A DNA stretch of 22,609 nucleotides from JAFGPF01 sp964409485 (GTDB lineage: Bacteria; Chloroflexota; Dehalococcoidia; Dehalococcoidales; RBG-16-60-22), in contig CAYPDM010000023.1 in assembly GCA_964409485.1 (NCBI GenBank), positions 1 to 22,609 of the forward strand. The letters are read 5' to 3'. Made by a program: the position numbers and the translations under genes. Positions 13,263-20,211 of this stretch are shown in pieces (position 1 is the stretch's first letter; each line of letters begins with the position of its first letter). The notes beneath the pieces were generated by a model. The model saw only the letters and a list, made by a program, of their open reading frames with translations, did not search any database and had not been told where the DNA came from.

Positions 13263-13900
13263 TGATACCTCCATTTAGTTGCCTGGTAATTGTGCTGGAT
13301 TTCCTGCGGGGTTAAAGCGCGGTTATAGACCCTGACCTCGCCGATAGTGCCGGTATAGTAGCTGACGAGGTCGGCCCAGGCCCCTATCCTGAAATTTTTA
13401 TCGCAGGTTATAGTCTTTGTCCTGGCTATTGCCGCGCAATCTTCATTACCGTCGACAAATAACTTCAGGTAATTCGCATCGAAGTTAAAAGCCAGGTGCC
13501 GCCAGGCGTCATCATCGAGCACGGTATTCGTCGATACCAGGTTATTGTAAGAGGTGTTATCTCCTATCAGGCCGGATAGATATCCGCCGTTGGATATGCC
13601 CATCCTGTAGCCATGAGTTCCATCACTTCTGGCAGTACCTATCAGGCCCATCCACACCGCTGAAGCGGGCGTCCTGGCCCAGCACTCCACCGTACCGTTG
13701 ACAATATTTGCCCTGATGCTCGGCTGGTTACCGCAATCGATATAGTCGGATACCCCGTCGAAGTAATACCCGTCGGGCCTCCACACAGCGCCGTTAGCCG
13801 TGCACAGGTGCCCGTAAGCATCCCCGGACATGAAAGAACTGCCATCCAATTCATGCAGTGGCAAATACAGCACCACGCTGGCGTCAAAGACAAAATTCAT
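13259..13900 (-). CDS. LamG/concanavalin-like domain protein
   Basis: 213 residues from ATG 13900, preceded by GAGGT at 6 nt; an in-frame GTG at 13912 overlaps the previous stop but lacks that spacing. Nearly the whole protein is one LamG-type jelly roll: VLYLPLHELDGSSFMSGDAYGH at the start, YYFDGVSDYIDCGNQPS, VNGTVECWARTPAS, DDDAWRHLAFNFDANYLKLFVDGN, and the diagnostic end IGEVRVYNRALTPQEIQHNY. Such domains bind glycans or proteins. No signal peptide is present, so it is used inside the particle or decorates it, for example as a capsid- or tail-surface adhesin (inference). It sits between two structural genes with overlapping or adjacent ends. Confidence 0.82.
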   Translation of the reverse strand: MNFVFDASVVLYLPLHELDGSSFMSGDAYGHLCTANGAVWRPDGYYFDGVSDYIDCGNQPSIRANIVNGTVECWARTPASAVWMGLIGTARSDGTHGYRMGISNGGYLSGLIGDNTSYNNLVSTNTVLDDDAWRHLAFNFDANYLKLFVDGNEDCAAIARTKTITCDKNFRIGAWADLVSYYTGTIGEVRVYNRALTPQEIQHNYQATKWRYQ

Positions 13901-13908
13901 AGCACACC

Positions 13909-14373
13909 TCACGAAGCAGAATAGATTACCTTAACATAGCTTGAGCTCTTGGTCTTACCGTCGGCGTTCTCACCACCGGCGCCCCCCGACTTTATTACCA
14001 GCCGCACGTCGAAAGGTATCGAATCGAAGTTCTCTACCGGACTGAATTGCCCGCTGTAGGTATATTCCTTGTACGTAGAAGCGTTAGCCGCGTAAGTCAC
14101 CCCTTCATGCAGGTCAACCCATGTGCCGCCCTGGTTGCGCGCCTGCCACTTGAAAAGGACGGACTCGCTGGCGCCGCCGGACTTGACCGCGCAGGTCAGC
14201 CCGAACTCATACTCCAGCACCTCACCCAGGGCCGGCGGCGAAATCGCCACGCTCTCGACTTCCTCATAGTCATCGCCGGACGTTGTGTGCTCGTCGCTCC
14301 ACTGTACTCCGTCCGAGGTCAGATTACCCCTGGCAAAGGGGTGTTCCATATGCTCTATTACTGCCGTTACCAT
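13909..14373 (-). CDS. Phage structural protein, beta-rich, unknown function
   Basis: 154 residues. I do not recognise the family. Predicted strands alternate throughout (EEVESVAISPPALGEVLEYE, SVLFKWQARNQGGTWVDLHEG, STYKEYTYSGQFSPVENFD, PFDVRLVIKSGG), suggesting a single beta-sandwich, as in capsid decoration or tail proteins. No Cys cluster, signal or membrane segment, apart from one Cys at about residue 61. It lies directly after the major capsid gene and a strong hairpin, which is where decoration or head-completion proteins are often found. GGAGG 7 nt before ATG supports the start. Its stop is 9 bp from the LamG ATG. Confidence 0.7.
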   Translation of the reverse strand: MVTAVIEHMEHPFARGNLTSDGVQWSDEHTTSGDDYEEVESVAISPPALGEVLEYEFGLTCAVKSGGASESVLFKWQARNQGGTWVDLHEGVTYAANASTYKEYTYSGQFSPVENFDSIPFDVRLVIKSGGAGGENADGKTKSSSYVKVIYSAS

Positions 14374-14390
14374 AGCTTATCCTCCCTTGA

Positions 14391-14412
14391 GGGGGAGGGA
14401 GTTCCCTCCCCC
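14391..14412 (-). terminator. GC-rich hairpin after the major capsid gene
   Basis: Perfect inverted repeat GGGGGAGGGA (14391-14400) and TCCCTCCCCC (14403-14412), in effect a 9-bp stem with a 4-nt loop, in the 62-bp gap between the capsid gene and the next one. No T run follows in the direction of transcription, so complete termination is doubtful; an mRNA 3'-end stabiliser or partial terminator is more likely. The next gene's GGGAGG ribosome binding site (complement of 14381-14386) could pair with the same C-rich arm. Confidence 0.55.
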
Positions 14413-14435
14413 TGTATTATCTTTATGTAAAGTTC

Positions 14436-15359
14436 TTATTCCTTGACGCCGATTAATGCCGCCGCCTTGATGGACGAGAACAGCGCCAGCGATACATACC
14501 ACTTGACCCTGGTCCGCGAGGCGTCCTTATTCTCCAGCGGCCCTACCGGCTCGGCCTGCAGGTGCCCCGGACTGGTCAGTCCGCAGAGGGCGCCCTCCCC
14601 GAACTGCACGGCGTATATCGTGGAGCAGGTGCCTCCGGTGGTGGCCGTCTCCACGCCGCCGACGACGACATGTGTATCCAGAATCCAGTCGTTCGTGCCG
14701 ATGGGCACGCCGTCCCAGAGCTGCACGAAGTTCCCCCACTTGTCGCGGTCGGTCTCGGCCATAACCCCGCCGGCCGCCCTGACCAGGGCGTTAATCTTGC
14801 GCCGTGAGCGGCGGCTCATCAGGAGCATGTCCGGCTTGCCGCCCTTGATGGTGTCGATAAGCTCGTCGAGCTTATTCAGCGTCAGCGTGGCGCCGGTAGC
14901 GCTCATGGCGATTACCTGGTCGCCGGCGCTCTCGGTGTCGATAAGTGTCCGGAGTCCGTCGAACTGCTTGGCGTCGGTGCCGGAATCCCCGTAGATAAAT
15001 ATTTCCTCGAACTTGTCCCGCAGCGCCTTGGCCTTCAGCTCGATGACCGCCGCCTCCAGGTCCTGGACGTTGCTGCGTGTCGACTTAAGGAAGTTATCCA
15101 CGTCGGCGTCCCCGCCCATAATTTTAAGGTTGGCCGTTATCTGCTCGAAGGTAGGCGTCGATTCCGCCCAGGTATCGCCGACATCGTAAAAGTCGATGTT
15201 CGGTAGTGTCTTTTCCTGGTTATAGGTCAGCCCGTTCCCCACGATTTCTACAAAGGGCAGTCTCTGGAGAACCGGCGAGTCTTTGACGATTGTCTCCACC
15301 ACCCCCTGCATCAGCATATCGTTGGACAGCTTGGCTGCCTCTTCTATAGTAAGTGCCAT
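14436..15359 (-). CDS. Major capsid protein (HK97-like fold family)
   Basis: 307 residues. The start MALTIEEAAKLSNDMLMQGV, the KDSPVLQRLPFVEIVGNGLTYN segment, the TWAESTPTFEQI and the AVIELKAKALRDKFEEIFIYGD helix are features of major capsid proteins of tailed phages; a later stretch (PDMLLMSRRSRRKINALVRAAGG, WDGVPIGTNDWI) matches the A-domain region of the same group. The order portal, scaffold, capsid supports it. There is no N-terminal delta/protease domain, consistent with the separate scaffold gene. AGGAGG lies 10 nt before ATG. A dispersed repeat separates it from the scaffold gene, so it may have its own promoter or an mRNA end there. Confidence 0.85.
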   Translation of the reverse strand: MALTIEEAAKLSNDMLMQGVVETIVKDSPVLQRLPFVEIVGNGLTYNQEKTLPNIDFYDVGDTWAESTPTFEQITANLKIMGGDADVDNFLKSTRSNVQDLEAAVIELKAKALRDKFEEIFIYGDSGTDAKQFDGLRTLIDTESAGDQVIAMSATGATLTLNKLDELIDTIKGGKPDMLLMSRRSRRKINALVRAAGGVMAETDRDKWGNFVQLWDGVPIGTNDWILDTHVVVGGVETATTGGTCSTIYAVQFGEGALCGLTSPGHLQAEPVGPLENKDASRTRVKWYVSLALFSSIKAAALIGVKE

Positions 15360-15420
15360 TATTTATTTTCCTCCTGTACTTTTGATATTCCTTTTTATTT
15401 CTTCTTCTTTTACTCCGCTC

Positions 15421-15502
15421 ACCTTGAGCCTGTCGAAGGGTAAGCTCATCCATCATTGCGAGCCCTCACGCTGCGCTCAGGATAAACTCCGCGAAGCAAT
15501 CC
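15421..15502. repeat. Dispersed intergenic repeat (REP/MITE-like)
   Basis: The gap between scaffold and capsid genes contains two motifs found scattered in many bacterial genomes: one reading ACCTTGAGCCTGTCGAAGGG (15421-15440), and one bounded by ATTGCGAG (15455-15462) and GCGAAGCAAT (15491-15500), in inverted orientation, around a CTGCGCTCAGGATAAACTC core. In one reading frame the first gives the peptide LRQAQGE, a well-known translation artefact of this repeat class. It is likely non-coding and able to fold. Its presence inside a capsid operon is odd. Confidence 0.6.
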
Positions 15503-15513
15503 GCTAATTCGCG

Positions 15514-16008
15514 TCAGGAAGGAGAACCCCCTATCGCGTACTGAATTTTCTCCCGCGCCGAGAGCGTTGACAGGTCTACGGGCATTCTCTGCGGAGCGCC
15601 GGCCGGCACTCTTGTCCTGGCCGCTTCCGCCTCCATTTCCTGCCTGACTCTTTCTATGAGTGCCCGGGCATTCTTCATCGATTCGTTGACTTCCTCGATT
15701 GTCTCCCCGTTTATCAGCTTATCCATGACGCCGGGGTTCGCCTCCATCACGAGTTCCTTGTAAGCGGCGACCGCCTGTGCCAGCTGCTTCGCGGTTTCAA
15801 TCGATTCCTTTTTTGCCTCGTCCAGCGATTGATTCAGGTCGGCTATTTCACTGTCTTTAGCCGCCAGCGCCTGCTCCAGTCTGATAATGGCGGCCTCGCG
15901 GGACTCAAGCTCGCGTTTCAGCGTTTCCTCTTCCTGTCCGGGACTATCGACCTCATTCCTGTCGACTCCCGCCTCCGGGGCGTTTTCCTGTTCTTTTTCC
16001 GTAACCAT
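15514..16008 (-). CDS. Phage scaffolding protein
   Basis: 164 residues from the second of two adjacent ATGs (16008); AGGAGG is 4 nt before it and only 1 nt before the first. The centre (about 25-90) is a highly charged coiled coil (EEETLKRELESREAAIIRLE, then QALAAKDSEIADLNQSLDEA), followed by VMDKLINGETIEEVNESMKNA and a C-terminal PVDLSTLSAREKIQYAIGG, a short helical end that could bind capsid protein. Coiled-coil proteins of this size between portal and capsid genes normally guide capsid assembly and then leave. The first ATG lies 9 bp after the portal stop. Confidence 0.82.
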   Translation of the reverse strand: MVTEKEQENAPEAGVDRNEVDSPGQEEETLKRELESREAAIIRLEQALAAKDSEIADLNQSLDEAKKESIETAKQLAQAVAAYKELVMEANPGVMDKLINGETIEEVNESMKNARALIERVRQEMEAEAARTRVPAGAPQRMPVDLSTLSAREKIQYAIGGSPS

Positions 16009-16020
16009 CATTCCTCCTGA

Positions 16021-17406
16021 TTACTCCTCAACGCCTTCCGCCCGGGACAGTACATCTCCCTCTCTCGCTCCACCCCTGGCAGATTTGGTGTTAAGCTCTT
16101 TATTCATCTTGAGAATAGACTCCCTTTCTTCCAGCCACCGCGTGAATTCACAATCCGGGTCGCGCACGCCGACCTCGTTCATGGCCGTCCGCCGGGAGTG
16201 TATTCCCGTCTGTACCATGACCTGCTCGCTGCCCACCTTCCTCTCTATGTCCTTGGGCAGCACCGGCCCCCACACCACCCGCAGCTGGTTCTCCCCGAAG
16301 TCATCGCCCCGGTACTTTTCCAGCAGTTTGAGAATCATCTCGTTGCGGCGGTTGTACGCCGCCGTACGTATAATCCTCTTACGCCTCACCTTCTGGAGCA
16401 GCGGCTGCAGCTCTATCTCCAGCGCCACGCCGGACATATCCCTTTCTATGCCCCCGAAGGCCGACCGCGGCGATTCCGATAAGTCGTGCAGGACTCGGTA
16501 TATAAGGTCTATATAATTAATATGTAAGTTAACGCCGCCCCCCTGAAGCAAATCCAGCAGATAGGCCTTGGCGTCTTCCGGGATGTTCCACACCGCCCCC
16601 GGCCTGATGGCGATATCCTCGGACTCCTCCACGTTCTCCAGCACGGCGATGGGGTTCCCGGAAAGCTCCAGTATCCGCGAAAGCTGGCTCATCGCCCGGT
16701 TCAACTCACGCTGGCTCTCCATTATCTGCGGCAGGTCGGAGACCCCCCAGAACTTCTTGGGCTCCCGCAGGTTGGGAAAGACTATGAACGGTATAAAGCC
16801 GTAAGGATTAGGCTTGGCCTCCAGCAGATTGTTATCCAGATACAGTTCAAAGTCCCTTTCCGTCCACAGCTCGATTATCGTTGCCGTCTTCTTCGGGGTC
16901 TTCACCCCGTAGATAAGCTCCGCCTCCTCCGCGGACAACCGGTATCTTGAAGCCACGCGCCACACCCGTGACATATCGTCCCCGGAGCACCATGCGTAGA
17001 TGCCCTGGATATCAGGCGCCGTCACCCTGACCCTTTTCTCCGCGTTATCCCAGGTAACCTTGTAGCAGGCATCCCCCAGCACGGCGCAGTCGATTTCCGT
17101 CTCAAGGTCTAGCTGCTCGAGCTGGTTCTCCGCATACACCTTATAGAGGGCAGCCTCCGCTTTCCTCGCCCCGGCCCTCGCCTCGTCCGAGTCCTCTAAA
17201 GGGTCCGCGGCAAAATTGACACCCGCCATAAGGTACGAGGTTATCTTTTCCACGAAGACCCGCGCGTAGTTGAAAATCAGGCGCCTCTCGCCCCTTCTTT
17301 CTCTCCCTTCCCACTGCCGGCCGTTATAAAAATCAAGGGACTCTCTATAGCCTTTCATCCTTTCCGTGTCGAGTCGTGTTAACTGCGCCGGTATCGTATC
17401 ATTCAT
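16021..17406 (-). CDS. Portal protein (SPP1 gp6-like)
   Basis: 461 residues from ATG 17406 with GAGG 5 nt upstream; an in-frame GTG at 17412 overlaps that site and is less likely. Typical features: the N-terminal YRESLDFYNGRQWEGRERRGE, NYARVFVEKITSYLMAGV, EIDCAVLGDACYKVTWD, PNPYGFIPFIVFPNL, the conserved helix WGVSDLPQIMESQRELNRAMSQL, and SPRSAFGGIERDMSGVALEIELQPL (the crown-proximal element). The portal forms the dodecameric DNA entry channel at one capsid vertex, docking the terminase. No terminase large subunit is visible next to it, which is unusual because it normally precedes the portal gene. Confidence 0.9.
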   Translation of the reverse strand: MNDTIPAQLTRLDTERMKGYRESLDFYNGRQWEGRERRGERRLIFNYARVFVEKITSYLMAGVNFAADPLEDSDEARAGARKAEAALYKVYAENQLEQLDLETEIDCAVLGDACYKVTWDNAEKRVRVTAPDIQGIYAWCSGDDMSRVWRVASRYRLSAEEAELIYGVKTPKKTATIIELWTERDFELYLDNNLLEAKPNPYGFIPFIVFPNLREPKKFWGVSDLPQIMESQRELNRAMSQLSRILELSGNPIAVLENVEESEDIAIRPGAVWNIPEDAKAYLLDLLQGGGVNLHINYIDLIYRVLHDLSESPRSAFGGIERDMSGVALEIELQPLLQKVRRKRIIRTAAYNRRNEMILKLLEKYRGDDFGENQLRVVWGPVLPKDIERKVGSEQVMVQTGIHSRRTAMNEVGVRDPDCEFTRWLEERESILKMNKELNTKSARGGAREGDVLSRAEGVEE

Positions 17407-17432
17407 GGACACCTCGCTCTCCTTTACTCTAT

Positions 17433-17792
17433 TTACCTGCGTATTTCGCTTTCTTCTCTTGATTCAAATAATGAGCAGGTCCCATTATTTTTTAATGCCC
17501 TCTGTATCGTCCTCCGGCTCACCCCGAACATCCCCGCCAGCTCGCCGACTCCCCATCCGCCGGAAAACAACCTGTTTATCTCCCGGTTGCGCATCTCTTT
17601 CAACCATCGCTGCCTCCCCCTCGGTTCATCGTAAAGACACTTCGGGAACGGGCAGTTCAAGCACGAATCGGCATACTCGCATCCTTCATCACGGTAGTGG
17701 CAGTATTCCGGCGGTAAATCCGGGGCATTCTCACTGGGTTCCTCTTTCTCGTCCGTTTCAGCATCGCCAGTCTCACGCGTCACCAAATCCAT
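17433..17792 (-). CDS. Cys-cluster plus helix-turn-helix protein
   Basis: 119 residues from ATG 17792, preceded by AGAGGT at 6 nt; the frame is open to 17831 but without a comparable site. An acidic N-terminus (DAETDEKEEPSENAPDLPPE) is followed by a Cys cluster with spacing C-x6-C-x5-C-x2-C-x4-C (about residues 31-52), plausibly a zinc or Fe-S site, then a homeodomain-like HTH (REINRLFSGGWGVGELAGMF, SRRTIQRALK). It is the first gene of the structural operon, 20 bp ahead of the portal. Two readings are possible: a regulator of the operon, or a DNA-recognition protein in the position of a small terminase. The sequence cannot decide. Confidence 0.7.
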   Translation of the reverse strand: MDLVTRETGDAETDEKEEPSENAPDLPPEYCHYRDEGCEYADSCLNCPFPKCLYDEPRGRQRWLKEMRNREINRLFSGGWGVGELAGMFGVSRRTIQRALKNNGTCSLFESREESEIRR

Positions 17793-17819
17793 AGCACACC
17801 TCTCGAACCAAACAGGGTT

Positions 17820-17848
17820 AGAATAGCACATACGTTCTATTACGTCAA
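17820..17848 (-). promoter_or_regulatory. Promoter of the phage structural block, with inverted repeat at its -35
   Basis: On the minus strand TTGACG (complement of 17843-17848), a 17-nt spacer and TATTCT (complement of 17820-17825) precede the first gene of the block. The -35 lies inside an inverted repeat TTACGT (17840-17845), 2 nt, ACGTAA (17848-17853), a candidate repressor site. Confidence 0.7.
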
Positions 17849-17879
17849 CGTAAATTTGTCATATTTTTCGCGCCGATAC

Positions 17880-17925
17880 TTGACAAATGTGTTCGGGGAT
17901 GTTATCATTGCTTTGACAAAGCAAT
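17880..17925 (+). promoter_or_regulatory. Divergent promoter of the small HTH gene, with 19-bp palindrome
   Basis: TTGACA (17880-17885), a 17-nt spacer and TATCAT (17903-17908). The perfect palindrome ATTGCTTTGACAAAGCAAT (17907-17925) covers the end of the -10 and the expected start site. TGACAAA also occurs at 17881-17887 and inverted at 17855-17861, so the divergent region holds three copies of the half-site, two of them 33 bp (three helical turns) apart. Confidence 0.75.
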
Positions 17926-17953
17926 ATTAGCAAAGGAATAACAGGAAAACGCT

Positions 17954-18160
17954 ATGCCGGTCTGGGATAATTATCTCAACGTAATTGAGGCCAGCCGCCG
18001 CCTTAGAGTCCATCCGGAAACGGTGAAAAGGCTCATCCGCCAGGGCGAACTGCCGGCTAACAAGATTCACAACACCTGGCTGATTAATAAGGATACCCTG
18101 GATAACTTCGCCGGGACTTACAACCCCAGGCGCGGTGCCAGGAAAAGATTACTGGAATGA
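17954..18160 (+). CDS. Small excisionase/MerR-like HTH DNA-binding protein
   Basis: 68 residues, almost entirely one winged helix-turn-helix of the excisionase (HTH_17) type: YLNVIEASRRLRVHPETVKRLIRQGELPANK, split by turns, then IHNTWLINKDTLDNF, which is the wing and the closing hydrophobic helix. The basic tail (RRGARKRLLE) may touch DNA. Proteins of this kind bend DNA in phage excision or act as small repressors. It is transcribed divergently from the phage block and sits 65 bp before the IPT/TIG protein, so it may control either side; the palindrome in its own promoter suggests autoregulation. No recombinase is visible, so a regulatory role is more likely than excision (inference). Confidence 0.82.
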   Translation: MPVWDNYLNVIEASRRLRVHPETVKRLIRQGELPANKIHNTWLINKDTLDNFAGTYNPRRGARKRLLE

Positions 18161-18224
18161 AAGGAGCTGACCGAGCTAAATCGATGCGAATCGGTAGCCC
18201 GTTTCTATCCGTAAGGAGGACGGT

Positions 18225-20084
18225 ATGAAAAAGGCAGGATATCGTTTTCAATGCCGTAAATGCCTGGCCTCGCTGGTAATAATCGTATCTTTGCTGGCCG
18301 CGTTCTTATTGAGCTCCCCTGCCCTGGCGGCCCCTGTGGTTACTCTGGACCCCGCCTTCGGAGCCGCCGGCACCAGGATAACCATTTCCGGTACTGTCTT
18401 TGACTCCTACAATGGAGATAATATCCTCATCTTCTTCGATGGTGATGAGATTGACGGCAGCCCCACCTCTCCCCAGGACGGCTCTTTTACCATACAGTAT
18501 ATTATCCCTCGTGATATCACGCCCGGACGGCACTGGATTGAAGCCAGAAGCGAAACTACTTCCACCTCGATGCTGGCCAAGAATTTCTTTATTCTCGAAG
18601 AAACCGGGATAACCCTGAACACTTATGAAGGGGCCGTCGGCACTGAAATTACTATCAGCGGCAGCGGCTTTTACGTTGGCAGAGCTTTAAACCTGTACTA
18701 CTCCAATATTACTATCGATAAAATCGGCACCGAGACAGCCTCGTCCGTCGGCAGGTTCACGTATGATTTCATCATCCCCGCCAGTCCCGGCGGCATACAC
18801 ACGATAACCGCCAGAAACGACGAAGATAATTCCGCGGAAATTGATTTCGAAGTGCTTCCCGTTATTTCTCTTAATCTGGACTCGGCCGGCCCGGGAGATT
18901 TGCTGAATATCGGAGGGACCGGATTCGGCTCGCGGATAGACGTCGCTATCAGCTTCGGGGTGTACAAGGGTGCCGTAGCCAGGACGGACGACTACGGTAG
19001 CTTCGACATCACCTTCAACGTCCCCAGGGTCAAGCCCGGCCAGTATGATATCACGGCGAAAGACAACGAAGGCAATATCGATGTAGGCGTATTCACCGTT
19101 ACCGCCGGCGTCAGCTTGAGCCGTACTGACGGCCCCGTCGGCAGTAAAATCACCGTTACGGGCAGCGGGTTTGAAGCCGGACAAACGGTCACGGTTGATT
19201 ACGATAACCTGCGCGTCGCCATAGACACCGCCGATAATAACGGCGACTTTACCTCCACCTTTGATATCCCCCCGAGCAGCGGTGGCAGCCACGTTGTCAC
19301 CATCAGCGATGGTACTACCACCAAACTTATTGCCTTCACCGTGGAATCTGACCCACCCCAGACCCCTGATGCGCTCATGCCCTCCAACGGCAGCGTGACC
19401 CGCGCCGAGGCTTACCTTGACTGGCATGACGTCGCCGATATGTCCCTGCCTGTGATTTACAACCTGCAGGTAGCCTCCGACTCAAATTTCTCCACCATAG
19501 TCCTTCACAAGGAAGGGCTCGTCATATCTGAATACACGCTCTCGGGCGAAGAAAAGCTCCTCGCCGTGGCTCAACAGGCCCCCTATTTCTGGAGGGTAAA
19601 AGCCGTTGACAGCGCCGGCAATGAAAGCGAGTGGTCTTCGCCGTGGAAATTCTATATCAATGCCCCACCCGTCCCGTTACTGCTGCTGCCTGCTCCGGAT
19701 AGCAGAGCAGAAGAGCCGGTAATGTTCAACTGGCAGACCGTTACCAGCCTTAGCGAGCCGGTAGTTTACAATCTACAGCTCGCCACGGACCTGAATTTCG
19801 ATTCCGTTGTCCTTGAAGAAATCGGGCTGATTGACTCCTGTTATCTCCTCGAAGAAGGGGACGAACTGGAACTTGAACGGGAAATAACCTATTACTGGCG
19901 GGTAAAAGCCGTTGACGGCGCCGGCAATGAAAGCGAGTGGTCCGCCCCGGGTTCCTTCTACATCAAACCGGCCTTTTCTTTCCCGGGATGGGCTGCATAT
20001 ACCTTGATTGGAATAGCAGTTATTATAGTCATTTTCCTGGCTTTCCGGATAGGCAGGCGTACGGCTTACCAGCCGCCGGAATAA
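18225..20084 (+). CDS. Secreted IPT/TIG-repeat surface protein, C-terminally membrane anchored
   Basis: 619 residues. The signal peptide is about residues 1-36 (basic start, CLASLVIIVSLLAAFLLSSP, cleavage after ALA). Four IPT/TIG-like immunoglobulin repeats follow (about 37-125, 127-210, 211-290, 292-372), each with a G-x-x-G-x-x-I/V-T-I/V-x-G-x-G-F core. Then come two FN3-like units (about 375-478 and 480-580), each with a Y-N-L-Q-V/L-A-x-D-x-N-F strand and a closing YWRVKAVDSAGNESEW-type strand. The end is FPGWAAYTLIGIAVII, a transmembrane helix, and a short basic tail (RIGRRTAYQPPE). A filamentous extracellular adhesin or cell-wall protein is likely. Strong AAGGAGG before ATG. Its paralogue is encoded next door. 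Confidence 0.85.
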   Translation: MKKAGYRFQCRKCLASLVIIVSLLAAFLLSSPALAAPVVTLDPAFGAAGTRITISGTVFDSYNGDNILIFFDGDEIDGSPTSPQDGSFTIQYIIPRDITPGRHWIEARSETTSTSMLAKNFFILEETGITLNTYEGAVGTEITISGSGFYVGRALNLYYSNITIDKIGTETASSVGRFTYDFIIPASPGGIHTITARNDEDNSAEIDFEVLPVISLNLDSAGPGDLLNIGGTGFGSRIDVAISFGVYKGAVARTDDYGSFDITFNVPRVKPGQYDITAKDNEGNIDVGVFTVTAGVSLSRTDGPVGSKITVTGSGFEAGQTVTVDYDNLRVAIDTADNNGDFTSTFDIPPSSGGSHVVTISDGTTTKLIAFTVESDPPQTPDALMPSNGSVTRAEAYLDWHDVADMSLPVIYNLQVASDSNFSTIVLHKEGLVISEYTLSGEEKLLAVAQQAPYFWRVKAVDSAGNESEWSSPWKFYINAPPVPLLLLPAPDSRAEEPVMFNWQTVTSLSEPVVYNLQLATDLNFDSVVLEEIGLIDSCYLLEEGDELELEREITYYWRVKAVDGAGNESEWSAPGSFYIKPAFSFPGWAAYTLIGIAVIIVIFLAFRIGRRTAYQPPE

Positions 20085-20141
20085 CTTTTTATTAACGGAG
20101 ACGTTATAAATAATAGGAATATTTAAAGCGCTTAACCAAAA

Positions 20142-20163
20142 ATTAATAATTTATTAATACAAT
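20142..20163 (+). promoter_or_regulatory. Palindrome and possible -10 ahead of the second IPT/TIG gene
   Basis: The 112-bp AT-rich gap before the second surface-protein gene holds a perfect 8-1-8 palindrome, ATTAATAATTTATTAAT (20142-20158), directly abutting TACAAT (20158-20163). No good -35 is seen, so a regulated or weak promoter is possible. AT-rich palindromes arise easily by chance. Confidence 0.35.
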
Positions 20164-20211
20164 ATAGTAAAAAATGAAAATGTGTGTTAAAACAACGTGC
20201 AGGAGGTTGTT

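Larger units (their letters stand above)
10381..17831 (-). mobile_element. Phage-type structural gene block (incomplete prophage or domesticated particle locus)
   Basis: Nine same-strand genes with tight spacing (ATGA-type and near overlaps), reading HTH/Cys protein, portal, scaffold, major capsid, beta protein, LamG protein, connector-like, tail-hub-like, small protein. No large terminase, head protease, tape measure, holin/lysin, integrase or replication gene lies within it, and I found no flanking attachment repeat or tRNA. All visible frames are open with good ribosome binding sites, which argues against simple decay. The boundaries given are those of the gene block, not of a proven element. 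Confidence 0.7.

Noticed and set aside
15220..15507. Small open frames across the scaffold-capsid gap, including one with LRQAQGE
   Set aside because: This is the known translation artefact of a dispersed intergenic repeat, and the frames overlap the real capsid gene.
10381..17831. Contractile injection system or tailocin
   Set aside because: Portal, scaffold and capsid genes are present and no sheath, tube or AAA+ ATPase gene is seen, so this is a head-type module.
17954..18160. Excisionase of an integrated element
   Set aside because: No integrase gene and no attachment repeats are visible in the window; a regulator role is at least as likely.
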